DNA of 64,000 nucleotides, taken from assembly GCF_003958645.1 (NCBI RefSeq), contig NZ_RXLO01000001.1:434001-498000 (forward strand), written 5' to 3'. The notes under the pieces were generated by a model. The model saw only the letters and a list, made by a program, of their open reading frames with translations. It searched no databases and had not been told where the DNA came from. The position numbers and the translations under genes were made by a program. The stretch's first letter is position 1. The number at the start of each line of letters is the position of its first letter. Positions 44,320 through 51,675 of the stretch are shown piece by piece. The stretch comes from Chitinophaga rhizosphaerae (lineage in GTDB: Bacteria > Bacteroidota > Bacteroidia > Chitinophagales > Chitinophagaceae).

Positions 44320-45060
44320 CTAGATCACTTTGGCTTCTTCATGCAGCAAACGGGCGAGCTCTTCCGCCTGGTCTGCCGCTATCATTTTCACGCCCGCCTT
44401 CGCAGGGGGCAGTTCAAAGGATACGATGGACGTCAATGCCTCCACCGCTACGGGTTCTACCACTTTCAGGGGCTTGGTCCGCGCCGCCATGATGCCGCGC
44501 ATATTGGGAATACGCGCTTCCGCCATGCCTTTCTGTGCGCTCAGCGCCAGCGGCAGGCTCACTTCCACCAATTCCTCACCGCCTTCGATCTCGCGTTTCA
44601 GCGTGGCGGTAGTGCCGTTCACGTCCAGCTTGCTGGCGATGGAAACGAAAGGCAGGCCCAGCAATTCTGCCACCATGCCGCCCACGGAAGAACCGTTATA
44701 ATCGATCGTTTCCTTACCGGTAAATATGATGTCGTATTGTTCCTGTTTGGCCACCGCCGCAATCTGCGAAGCGATGTAGAAGCTGTCCTGGCTATCGGCA
44801 TTCACACGGAAGGCTTCATCGCCCCCCAATGCCAGCGCCTTGCGGATAACAGCCTCGGTATCGGCACCGCCCACGGTGATCAGGTGCACCGTGGCACCCT
44901 GGGTTTCCTTCAGCTCCAGCGCCCTTACCAGCGCATACCACTCATCGTACGGGTTGATGATAAACTGCACTCCCGCCTCACTGAATTTCGTGTTATTGTC
45001 CGTGAAAGCTATTTTTGCAGTTGTGTCGGGCGTTTTACTGATACATACTAAGATCTTCAT
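44320..45060 (-). CDS. etfB: Electron transfer flavoprotein beta subunit
   Basis: 246 residues, beginning MKILVCISKTPDTTAKIAFT. It has the family motif ELLGLPFVSIASKLDV and ARIPNMRGIMAARTKPLKV. It forms the heterodimer with EtfA and binds the AMP moiety. It is first in the unit, with a -7 promoter element 38 bp upstream, and is divergent from the TPR/tilS pair. Confidence 0.96.
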   Translation of the reverse strand: MKILVCISKTPDTTAKIAFTDNNTKFSEAGVQFIINPYDEWYALVRALELKETQGATVHLITVGGADTEAVIRKALALGGDEAFRVNADSQDSFYIASQIAAVAKQEQYDIIFTGKETIDYNGSSVGGMVAELLGLPFVSIASKLDVNGTTATLKREIEGGEELVEVSLPLALSAQKGMAEARIPNMRGIMAARTKPLKVVEPVAVEALTSIVSFELPPAKAGVKMIAADQAEELARLLHEEAKVI

Positions 45061-45097
45061 ATCCGTTTACTGGTTTTGGTGAAAAATGCAGTATTTA

Positions 45098-45105
45098 CAA
45101 ATATA
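45098..45105 (-). promoter_or_regulatory. etfBA promoter -7 element
   Basis: The minus strand reads TATATTTG, an exact TAnnTTTG, 38 bp upstream of etfB. No good -33 at 19 bp was found. Confidence 0.5.
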
Positions 45106-45171
45106 TGGGATTTAGGGGTTCAGCCATCAGCAGCCACGATACGTTTAACATATTGCTTAGAAATCGACCGC

Positions 45172-45477
45172 ATGGACAAAATCGCACAAATAAAATCATT
45201 TCTTGAAAGCGCCCCGGCAGACAGCTTCCTGCGTCATGCCCTGGCCCTCGAATACGTGAAAATCAACGACGACACGGCCGCCCGCGCCACGTTCGAAGCC
45301 CTCCTGGCCGCAGATCCCGCCTACGTGGGCTCCTACTTCCATCTCGGGAAAGTGCTCGAGCGCCTCGGCGAACGGGACGCCGCCGCCGCCACGTACGAAA
45401 AAGGAATGGACATGGCCCGCCAGCAGCGCGACATGCACGCTTACAACGAACTCCAGGCCGCCCATGAAGACCTTTAA
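45172..45477 (+). CDS. Small TPR protein
   Basis: 101 residues from ATG 45172 (MDKIAQIKSF); the frame is open to 45076 but that part covers the intergenic promoter region. It has two to three TPR helices pairs (DSFLRHALALEYVKI, ATFEALLAADPAYVGSYFHL, ERDAAAATYEKGMDMA). It probably mediates protein contacts. The end overlaps the tilS start by 14 bp, so translation is likely coupled; the link to tRNA modification is unknown. Confidence 0.85.
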   Translation: MDKIAQIKSFLESAPADSFLRHALALEYVKINDDTAARATFEALLAADPAYVGSYFHLGKVLERLGERDAAAATYEKGMDMARQQRDMHAYNELQAAHEDL

Positions 45478-46828
45478 CCCCTTCGACGCGGCGAGTTTCC
45501 GCGCCGCCCTGCGCGCGTTCATGGACCGCGAATCCATCGTGCCCGCCGGCGCCACGCTGCTCGTTGCCGTAAGCGGAGGCGCCGATTCCGTGGCGCTCGC
45601 GCACCTGCTGCACACCTCCGGCATCCCCATCCAGATCGCACATGGCAACTTCCGGCTGAGAGGCGCAGAATCCGACCGCGACGAAACCTTCGTCCGCAAC
45701 TTCGCCGCCCAACTGGACGTCCCTTTTCATGTCAAACATTTCGACACAAACGAATATGCATCCACCCAAAAACGATCCATCCAGGAAGCCGCGAGGGATT
45801 TGCGGTACGCCTGGCTGGAGGAACTGCGCATCCAGGCCGGGCTGAACGCCGTTGCCACGGCGCATCACATGCAAGACAGCGTGGAAACGCTCTGGATGAA
45901 CCTGTCCAAAGGAACGGGGATTTCCGGCCTCCACGGCATCCTGCCGAAACAGGGCGCGCTCGTAAGGCCGCTGCTGTTCGCCACGCGGGAAGATATTGCG
46001 GGCTATATGATGGCAGAGCAACTGGCTTTCGTGGAAGACAGCTCCAACGCATCCGATAAATACACGCGGAACTATTTCCGGCACCACGTGTTGCCACAGT
46101 TGCGGGAAGCGTATCCGGACGTGGTGCGCCAGACAGGCGCGTCCATCCTGCGTTTCCGGGAAGCGGAAATGCTCTACCAGCAAGCTGTGGAAGGGTACCG
46201 GAAAAAGCTCCTGGAGAAAAAAGGGGAGGAGTATTTCATCCCCGTGCTGAAACTGAAACAGGTACAACCCCTGTCTACCATCGCGTACGAACTGCTCAGG
46301 CCCTTCGGCTGCAATACCCACCTGGCCGCACAGGCAGTGGATTTGCTGGAAGCAGGCCCCGGCAAGTTCGTCACCACCGCCACGCACCGCATCGTCCGCG
46401 ACCGCAAATGGCTGATCGTTACGCCGCTACAGGAATCGCTGTCCGCGCATTTCCTCATCGAAGCCGGCCAGCGCGAAGTGCTGCTTCCGGGGTTCCGCAT
46501 CACATTGCGCGAAGAAAAATACGAAGGCCGCCCCATCCCCGCAGATGCGGATGTGGCGTACCTCAACGCGTCGGAAATTACGTTCCCGCTCATGGTCCGC
46601 AAATGGAAAACCGGTGATTATTGCTATCCGCTCGGCCTCAATAAAAAGAAGAAACTCAGCCGCCTGTTCATCGACCAGAAACTATCCCTTCCCGACAAGG
46701 AAAAGGTATGGGTGCTGGAATCCGGCAAACGGATCGTATGGGTGATGGGCATGCGGCTGGACCACCGTTTCCGCGTTACGGAACATACGGAGCAGATACT
46801 CGTTTTGAAGATGGAAACAACCCGCTGA
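45464..46828 (+). CDS. tilS: tRNA(Ile)-lysidine synthetase
   Basis: 454 residues. TilS attaches lysine to C34 of the CAU-anticodon tRNA-Ile, using ATP, so that it reads AUA. The PP-loop SGGADS is at 37-42, followed by HGNFRLRGAESDRDETFVRN, THHMQDSVETLWMNLSKGTG (reads AHHMQDS here) and RKWKTGDY in the C-terminal TilS domain. The length matches two-domain TilS proteins. The stop TGA (46826-46828) directly abuts the stop of the convergent rhomboid gene within a TGATCA palindrome. Confidence 0.95.
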   Translation: MKTFNPFDAASFRAALRAFMDRESIVPAGATLLVAVSGGADSVALAHLLHTSGIPIQIAHGNFRLRGAESDRDETFVRNFAAQLDVPFHVKHFDTNEYASTQKRSIQEAARDLRYAWLEELRIQAGLNAVATAHHMQDSVETLWMNLSKGTGISGLHGILPKQGALVRPLLFATREDIAGYMMAEQLAFVEDSSNASDKYTRNYFRHHVLPQLREAYPDVVRQTGASILRFREAEMLYQQAVEGYRKKLLEKKGEEYFIPVLKLKQVQPLSTIAYELLRPFGCNTHLAAQAVDLLEAGPGKFVTTATHRIVRDRKWLIVTPLQESLSAHFLIEAGQREVLLPGFRITLREEKYEGRPIPADADVAYLNASEITFPLMVRKWKTGDYCYPLGLNKKKKLSRLFIDQKLSLPDKEKVWVLESGKRIVWVMGMRLDHRFRVTEHTEQILVLKMETTR

Positions 46829-47488
46829 TCAGGGATTGAGCAGGCGCTGCAGGAAGTACGTGAACACGGCAGGCTTGATGACGATGGGAAACACCAGGCC
46901 CAGCACGGCGCCCCAGAAGTGCGCGCTATGGTCGATCCCGTCGCCCCCGCGGCGCGACATGTACGCCGAATACACCAGGTACAGCACGGCATACAGGATG
47001 AACCACATCGGGATGAAGAAATAGAGCCCGATCTTCTGCCAGGGGTCGAACAGCACGCAGGAAAACAGCACGGCAGACACCGCGCCGGACGCGCCGATCG
47101 ACTGGTAACCGTAAATATCCTTATACCTGAAATAATTCGCTATGTCGGGCAAAACGAGGCCCAGCAAGTACAGCAGCGGAAAGTAATACACACTGCCCAA
47201 CACCCTTTCGAAATAGAAGGAAATATAATCCCCGAAAAAAAACAGCGACAGCATGTTGAAGAACAGGTGCATGAAATCGCGGTGTACGAGACCCGAGGTG
47301 AAGAAACGGTAATATTGATTGCGGTGATTTACCTGGTAAGGCCAGAAACTGAGCTTCTCCATGTCTCCCGGCCGGGTAAAGGTCGTAATGGAAACGAGGG
47401 AAGTGATAACGATGATGATAAGGGTAATGCTCATAAGCTGCACGGTAATTAATCCGTAAATATAATCATTGATGGTGATACTTCTCAT
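46829..47488 (-). CDS. Rhomboid-family intramembrane serine protease
   Basis: 219 residues and six predicted membrane spans. The nucleophile motif is GASG (Ser134) in YQSIGASGAVSAVLF. The catalytic His is His190 in DHSAHFWGAVLG, and the oxyanion-side H74-L-F-F-N78 is also present. It cleaves membrane-anchored substrates within the bilayer; substrate unknown. Its start overlaps the end of rlmH by 23 bp, indicating coupled translation. Confidence 0.93.
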   Translation of the reverse strand: MRSITINDYIYGLITVQLMSITLIIIVITSLVSITTFTRPGDMEKLSFWPYQVNHRNQYYRFFTSGLVHRDFMHLFFNMLSLFFFGDYISFYFERVLGSVYYFPLLYLLGLVLPDIANYFRYKDIYGYQSIGASGAVSAVLFSCVLFDPWQKIGLYFFIPMWFILYAVLYLVYSAYMSRRGGDGIDHSAHFWGAVLGLVFPIVIKPAVFTYFLQRLLNP

Positions 47489-47939
47489 TATTGAGGACGG
47501 TATACGCCCTGTAGAGCTGTTCGGTCATGATAAGGCGGACGATCTGGTGGGGGAACGTCAGGTCGGATAGCGACATCTGCACGTTGGCGCGTTGCAGCAC
47601 CGCGGCATCGATCCCGAAAGCCCCGCCGATCAGCACGATCAGCTGGCGCGTGCCGGCATTGTTCCGCTGCCGGAGAAAATCCGCCAGTTGCAGCGTACTG
47701 AAGGCTTTACCGCGCTCGTCGAGCGCGAGAAGATAATCCTGCGGCTGCAGCATATCGAGGATGATCTTTCCTTCCTGTTTTTTCAGTTCGGGGATGGAAA
47801 GACTGGCGGCCTGTTTCACTGTCGGGATCAGCTTGATATCGAAATCGGTATAGTGCTGTAATCTTTTCCGGAATATTTTAATCCCTTCATCGATCCACGC
47901 GTCATTTTCTTTACCTATGCTCCAGAGCTGTATTTTCAC
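47466..47939 (-). CDS. rlmH: 23S rRNA (pseudouridine1915-N3)-methyltransferase
   Basis: 157 residues from GTG 47939 (VKIQLWSIGKENDAWIDEGI), near the 155 of E. coli RlmH. The frame stays open to 48179, but that would run back through the tRNA-Arg gene, so the GTG is chosen. The SPOUT knot region has YLLALDERGKAFST, LIVLIGGAFGID and SLSDLTFPHQIVRLIMTEQLYRA. It methylates pseudouridine 1915 in helix 69 of 23S rRNA. It is followed by the rhomboid gene with overlap. Confidence 0.95.
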   Translation of the reverse strand: MKIQLWSIGKENDAWIDEGIKIFRKRLQHYTDFDIKLIPTVKQAASLSIPELKKQEGKIILDMLQPQDYLLALDERGKAFSTLQLADFLRQRNNAGTRQLIVLIGGAFGIDAAVLQRANVQMSLSDLTFPHQIVRLIMTEQLYRAYTVLNNEKYHHQ

Positions 47940-47965
47940 GGGTTTCAGCGTTTTGTTACTGCTGT

Positions 47966-47973
47966 CAAAAATA
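47966..47973 (-). promoter_or_regulatory. rlmH promoter -7 element
   Basis: The minus strand reads TATTTTTG, an exact TAnnTTTG, 26 bp before the GTG start. This supports the shorter RlmH reading frame. Confidence 0.5.
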
Positions 47974-48012
47974 ATTGTAAAATGTAAATTGCTGAAAAAA
48001 AGGGGAGAAAGA

Positions 48013-48043
48013 TTTGCAGAAATAAAAAACTTCCCTACATTTG
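48013..48043 (+). promoter_or_regulatory. tRNA-Arg promoter, full consensus
   Basis: TTTG (48013-48016), 19-bp spacer, TACATTTG (48036-48043), then GCATCCCGT. The same arrangement precedes the second tRNA-Arg gene. Confidence 0.85.
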
Positions 48044-48067
48044 CATCCCGTTCGATACAAAGGGAAT

Positions 48068-48141
48068 GGCTCCGTAGCTCAACTGAATAGAGCATCTGAC
48101 TACGGATCAGAAGGTTTCTGGTTTGAATCCAGACGGAGTCA
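48068..48141 (+). tRNA. tRNA-Arg (anticodon ACG), copy 1
   Basis: 74 nt with a complete cloverleaf. The acceptor is GGCTCCG/CGGAGTC with one G-U pair, the D stem GCTC/GAGC, the anticodon stem TCTGA/TCAGA around loop CTACGGA (ACG), and the T stem TCTGG/CCAGA. The discriminator is A, and CCA is not encoded. The D loop AACTGAATA has A at position 19 and the T loop TTTGAAT has U at 56, replacing the usual G19-C56 pair by A-U. Confidence 0.96.
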
Positions 48142-48150
48142 CGAAACAGA

Positions 48151-48176
48151 CCCTCCAGTTTAACTGGAGGGTTTTT
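48151..48176 (+). terminator. Terminator of tRNA-Arg copy 1
   Basis: CCCTCCAGTT (48151-48160) pairs with AACTGGAGGG (48162-48171), followed by TTTTT. Confidence 0.92.
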
Positions 48177-48325
48177 CAATTTTATGCCTCATTACATTAG
48201 GATCCGGTCAGATCACGGATCACAAATCCTGAAAGCTTTAAATACTGATGTTCATTCACCCTGGAAATTCTCCCTTCGCGATAGTGGCGGCATTATGGTT
48301 CTCTCAACACGAGGGCGAAACGGGT

Positions 48326-48976
48326 CTATAACAGTTTTCTTTGCACGGCGGCCATGATGAGCTCGGCCGCGTTTTTCACTTCGAGTTTCTGCATCATGTT
48401 CCGGCGATGGGTTTCTACCGTGAGCGGGCTCAAATGCAGCTCCTGCGCGATGCCGATGGTCGTTTTCCCTTCGGTGACGAGTTGGAGGACCTGTTTCTCG
48501 CGGCGGGTCAGGGTAGCAGGCGCACGAAGCTCTTCGCGGCCGGGGCGGGCCAGAATCTCGCGGACTTCCCGGCTGAACGCCACGCCGCCGTTCAGCGCTT
48601 CGACGAGGCATTTTTTGAATTCCGCGGCCGAGGCGTTTTTCAGCAGGTAGCCGGAGGCGCCATTCTGGAGGATCTGGAGGATCATGCTCCGTTCGGCCTG
48701 GTTGCTCACGGCCAAAACAACGGTCTCCGGCGAAATACGCTTGATGTCTTTACAGAGATCGAGGCCGTTGGCATCGGGCAGCATGATATCGAGGAGCACG
48801 AGATCGGCATGGTTACGGCCCAGCCATGCCATGAAAGCGCCGCCCGAAGTGAAGGCGTGCATCCCGGAGATGCCGGGCGTGCTTTGCAGGAGCGCCCGCA
48901 GACCTTCGATGACAACGGGATGATCGTCTACGATCGCTATGGTGCGCTTAACTGTCTGCTTCCACATGGATTTCAA
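48326..48976 (-). CDS. NarL/LuxR-family response regulator
   Basis: 216 residues from ATG 48976, with ATG 48967 as alternative. The receiver domain has VDDHP, phospho-Asp in LVLLDIMLPD and Lys in GYLLKNAS. The C-terminal LuxR-type helix-turn-helix is LTRREKQVLQLVTEGKTTIG and LSPLTVETHRRNMMQKL. The start overlaps the end of the kinase gene by about 20-29 bp, so the two are co-translated as a pair. The target genes are unknown; the pair lies between two tRNA-Arg genes. Confidence 0.93.
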   Translation of the reverse strand: MKSMWKQTVKRTIAIVDDHPVVIEGLRALLQSTPGISGMHAFTSGGAFMAWLGRNHADLVLLDIMLPDANGLDLCKDIKRISPETVVLAVSNQAERSMILQILQNGASGYLLKNASAAEFKKCLVEALNGGVAFSREVREILARPGREELRAPATLTRREKQVLQLVTEGKTTIGIAQELHLSPLTVETHRRNMMQKLEVKNAAELIMAAVQRKLL

Positions 48977-50912
48977 TATTGATGGCGGTGCCTTCGCCGA
49001 TAACGGAATTGATGTCCAGTTTGCCTTTCAGGAAATGGACGCGGTTGCGGATGTTGGAGAGCCCGGTGCCGGGGGATTTTTCCTTCGCCGGAACATCGAA
49101 CCCCTTTCCATCGTCTTCGATGGTAATGAAAAATATATCCCCGTTCTGGCTGCATTGCAGGATCACTTCCTTCGCATGCGCGTGCCGGATAGCGTTCGCC
49201 AATGCTTCCTGGACGATGCGGTAAATAGTGACCTGCGTTTGCACGGGAATGTCAGCAGCGATGCCGAACGCCTGGTAACTGATGCGCGTGGCGGGGGTGG
49301 ACAGCGATTCGCAGAGATCGCCGAGCGCTGTTTCCAGGCCGAACTTGAACAGGTTCTCCGGCATCATGTTCCGCGCGATGCGGCGAAGCTCGTTCACCGA
49401 ATGATCGAGCTGGCCGATCACCTGGTCCAGCGGACCACTTTCTTCGCCGGCCGCCATGCCTGACAAGCGAATCTTCATCCCTGCCAGCATGCCGCCGAGC
49501 CCGTCGTGCAGATCACGCGCAACACGCCGGCGCTCGCGTTCTTCGCCTTCGAGCATGGCGTGGGAGGTGGCGATCATTTGCCGCTGTTCCATGTCTTTCA
49601 GTTTCTGCAAAGCCAGCCTGCGCCCGTTCCGGTACTGGAAGTAGATAAAAACCGCGGACGCCAGTACCAGCATACTTCCTACGGCCAGCAGCCAGAAAGA
49701 CAGGCGGGAGTTATGACTGGCCAGCTGCGCCTGCCGGTTCTTCGCTTCCAGCGTGGCGATCTTTTCCTGGTGCTCCGCGTTGCGGTAACGGACTTCCATG
49801 GCAGAGATTTCATTCCGGAGGTGGCTGGTATGCAAACTGTCACTCACGGTACTGTATTTCTTCTGCCATTCGTAAGCCGCGATTCCGTTGCCCATTGCGG
49901 CGTAGGTTTCGGCCAGCCCGGCGTACACGAGGAGGCGGTTGGTGGCCACTGCCATCATTTCCGGCTGGTTGGCGAGGTATGAAATAACGGTCAGCGCTTC
50001 CCGGTACCTGCCGAGATTATGCAGGGCGTAATACTGTTGTAGCTCGAGGCGTTGCTGCTCGTATCTTTTCTGCATCCTGCCGGCGATGGCGATCCCTTTG
50101 CCGAGGCTTTCGAGCGCGGCGGTCCAGTTTTTAGCCGTATTGAAATAGAGGCTTTCCGCCGCGTAATAGTCTACCCAATGGTAGGAATCCGGGTACGGTG
50201 CGAGCAATGCACGGGCGCTGTCGAGCATTTCGGGGGCCTGGTCGTTGCGCTCCCACAGACTGGAATTCTCCGCGAGGGATATGTAGGTGACCAGCAGCTG
50301 GTCTGGCGGCGAGTGGCCTTCGCGCAGTACGCGGAGCGCGGTGCGCATGTATTCATCCGCCACATCGTGCTGGCCCTGGTTGCGGAAAACGTGCCCGATG
50401 CCCAGGTAGTGCTTGCTGATGAGGGAGCTGTCGCCCGTACGGCGCGCGAGGGGAATGGCTTTATTGAGGAGGATATCCGTGAATTGTTTGGGATCGTCAT
50501 GGAATAGCCGGAGCCCACCGTAGCGGTGCCATGCTTTGGACCGTACGGCGAGCGCAAGGCTGTCGGCGAAAGGAGAGAGGAGAGAATCCGCCTGCAGATA
50601 CAGGCGCGCTGCGGCGTCGCGGTCCGTTTGGGAAAGCAGGACGGCGGCGTAGTAGGGATGGAGGGCTTTGGCGAGCGGGGAGCCCTTTGCCCATTGCAGC
50701 CCTTCGGAAACGAGGTATGCAGCCTGCTGGGCGTCTCGCGTGGCGAGGTGCTCCGACAACTGGAAAGCAGCCACGGCCCGGGCGCTGTCGGTCGGTGCCG
50801 CAGCAATGGCCGTACGCAGGCTATCCTGGTACAGCCTGCTGTTCAATTGTTGTGCCCTCGCCGGTAAGCCGCCCGCCACTACAAGGCAGCAGGCGATAAA
50901 GTGTCGCATCAT
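48948..50912 (-). CDS. TPR-containing sensor histidine kinase (HisKA_3 type)
   Basis: About 654 residues from ATG 50912 (MMRHFIACCL), with a signal peptide ending LPARA. The ~360-residue N-terminal sensor is built of TPR-like helices (ADEYMRTALRVLREG, IAAYEWQKKYSTVSDSLHTS). One membrane span lies near 400-425 (FWLLAVGSMLVLASAVFIYF), then a coiled coil. The HisKA_3 H-box is RRRVARDLHDGLGGMLAGMK, and the HATPase has ALANAIRHAHAKEV, EDDGKGFD and GTGLSNIRNR. This design, periplasmic TPRs plus a NarL-type partner, is common in Bacteroidota; the ligand is unknown. Confidence 0.92.
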   Translation of the reverse strand: MMRHFIACCLVVAGGLPARAQQLNSRLYQDSLRTAIAAAPTDSARAVAAFQLSEHLATRDAQQAAYLVSEGLQWAKGSPLAKALHPYYAAVLLSQTDRDAAARLYLQADSLLSPFADSLALAVRSKAWHRYGGLRLFHDDPKQFTDILLNKAIPLARRTGDSSLISKHYLGIGHVFRNQGQHDVADEYMRTALRVLREGHSPPDQLLVTYISLAENSSLWERNDQAPEMLDSARALLAPYPDSYHWVDYYAAESLYFNTAKNWTAALESLGKGIAIAGRMQKRYEQQRLELQQYYALHNLGRYREALTVISYLANQPEMMAVATNRLLVYAGLAETYAAMGNGIAAYEWQKKYSTVSDSLHTSHLRNEISAMEVRYRNAEHQEKIATLEAKNRQAQLASHNSRLSFWLLAVGSMLVLASAVFIYFQYRNGRRLALQKLKDMEQRQMIATSHAMLEGEERERRRVARDLHDGLGGMLAGMKIRLSGMAAGEESGPLDQVIGQLDHSVNELRRIARNMMPENLFKFGLETALGDLCESLSTPATRISYQAFGIAADIPVQTQVTIYRIVQEALANAIRHAHAKEVILQCSQNGDIFFITIEDDGKGFDVPAKEKSPGTGLSNIRNRVHFLKGKLDINSVIGEGTAINIEIHVEADS

Positions 50913-51002
50913 AGGGAAGAATTCCACTGTACGAAGCTACGGCAGAAAGGCGCACCGCCCAATACCGGTTTACAGGTAGAAAAAATCACCCGGTTACGGC
51001 GA

Positions 51003-51170
51003 TTGTCCTGCTATCGTACGATACTTATTTTTGTAATATCCTATCCAAGGTTGACAAAATTACCGATTCAACATCCCCCAAAATCTAAATCGGCAACTGA
51101 AAAATTCATCAAACTAAGCAGGATGTCAGCGAGCTACACGCCCGGATTCACTCCGGGCGTACCTTTTCCC
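51003..51170 (+). ncRNA. Candidate small RNA or leader with own promoter
   Basis: TTG (51003-51005), 20-bp spacer and TATTTTTG (51026-51033) make a near-consensus promoter in a 350-bp gap with no gene on this strand. About 105 bp on, CGCCCGGA (51139-51146) pairs with TCCGGGCG (51152-51159), followed by TACCTTTTCC, a weak terminator. A transcript of roughly 130 nt is predicted. No known RNA family is recognised, and the tail is T-poor, so this is tentative. Confidence 0.25.
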
Positions 51171-51209
51171 CCAATACCCGAAAAAATATGTACGCTTTTG
51201 TAAAAAATA

Positions 51210-51240
51210 TTTGCGCAATTGTAAAAAATCCCTACCTTTG
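51210..51240 (+). promoter_or_regulatory. Second tRNA-Arg promoter, full consensus
   Basis: TTTG (51210-51213), 19-bp spacer, TACCTTTG (51233-51240), then GCATCCCGT as in the first copy. Confidence 0.85.
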
Positions 51241-51260
51241 CATCCCGTCAAACACGGACT

Positions 51261-51334
51261 GGCTGCGTAGCTCAACTGAATAGAGCATCTGACTACGGAT
51301 CAGAAGGTTTCAGGTTTGAATCCTGACGCGGTCA
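51261..51334 (+). tRNA. tRNA-Arg (anticodon ACG), copy 2
   Basis: 74 nt. It is identical to copy 1 in D and anticodon arms but differs in the acceptor (GGCTGCG/CGCGGTC) and T stem (TCAGG/CCTGA), where changes are on both sides and keep pairing. It has the same A19 and U56. CCA is not encoded. Both copies therefore look functional. Confidence 0.96.
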
Positions 51335-51349
51335 CAAAGCCAACAACGT

Positions 51350-51374
51350 AAAAGCCGCTACTATAGCGGCTTTT
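51350..51374 (+). terminator. Terminator of tRNA-Arg copy 2
   Basis: AAAAGCCGCTA (51350-51360) pairs with TAGCGGCTTTT (51364-51374) across a 3-nt loop. Confidence 0.9.
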
Positions 51375-51479
51375 CTTATATGGTACGGCATCTCCGCCGT
51401 TTTCGTAACCCGCTTAAACGGATCCAGTTAAATCTCTGGGTTTCTCCTTCACATTAGAAACCATTCCGCCACCAGGAAT

Positions 51480-51519
51480 CATGCTTTGTCATGATCTTGA
51501 TCATCGGCGAGGAAGCATG
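51480..51519. promoter_or_regulatory. Nested palindrome with FNR/CRP-like core upstream of uspA-like gene
   Basis: The core TGAT-CTTG-ATCA (51492-51503) fits the TGATnnnnATCA half-site pattern of FNR-type regulators, lacking the outer T/A. It sits inside a wider inverted repeat, CATGCTT (51480-51486) and AAGCATG (51513-51519). It lies about 170 bp before the stress-protein start, in a 300-bp gap otherwise without recognisable features. Confidence 0.4.
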
Positions 51520-51675
51520 GTCAGATTAACTTACAAACGATCGGAATAAAGTAGCGCGATCCCCTGATGAATATGAACGGAGGAGGCCAGCCGTTCCCTG
51601 CCATTCCCCGGCCTGCCGCCCAGGTACCTGAGTATAGTCGCGTTAAAACCTTCTCCATACATAACTGTTAGCACC

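Noticed and set aside
47940-48179. N-terminal extension of rlmH by about 80 residues
   Set aside because: It would run antisense through a tRNA-Arg gene and its promoter. The GTG start at 47939 gives the normal RlmH length and N-terminus.
48068-51334. Integrated mobile element between the two tRNA-Arg genes
   Set aside because: The interval holds only an ordinary two-component system and no integrase, relaxase or phage gene. Both tRNAs are complete, with their own promoters and terminators.
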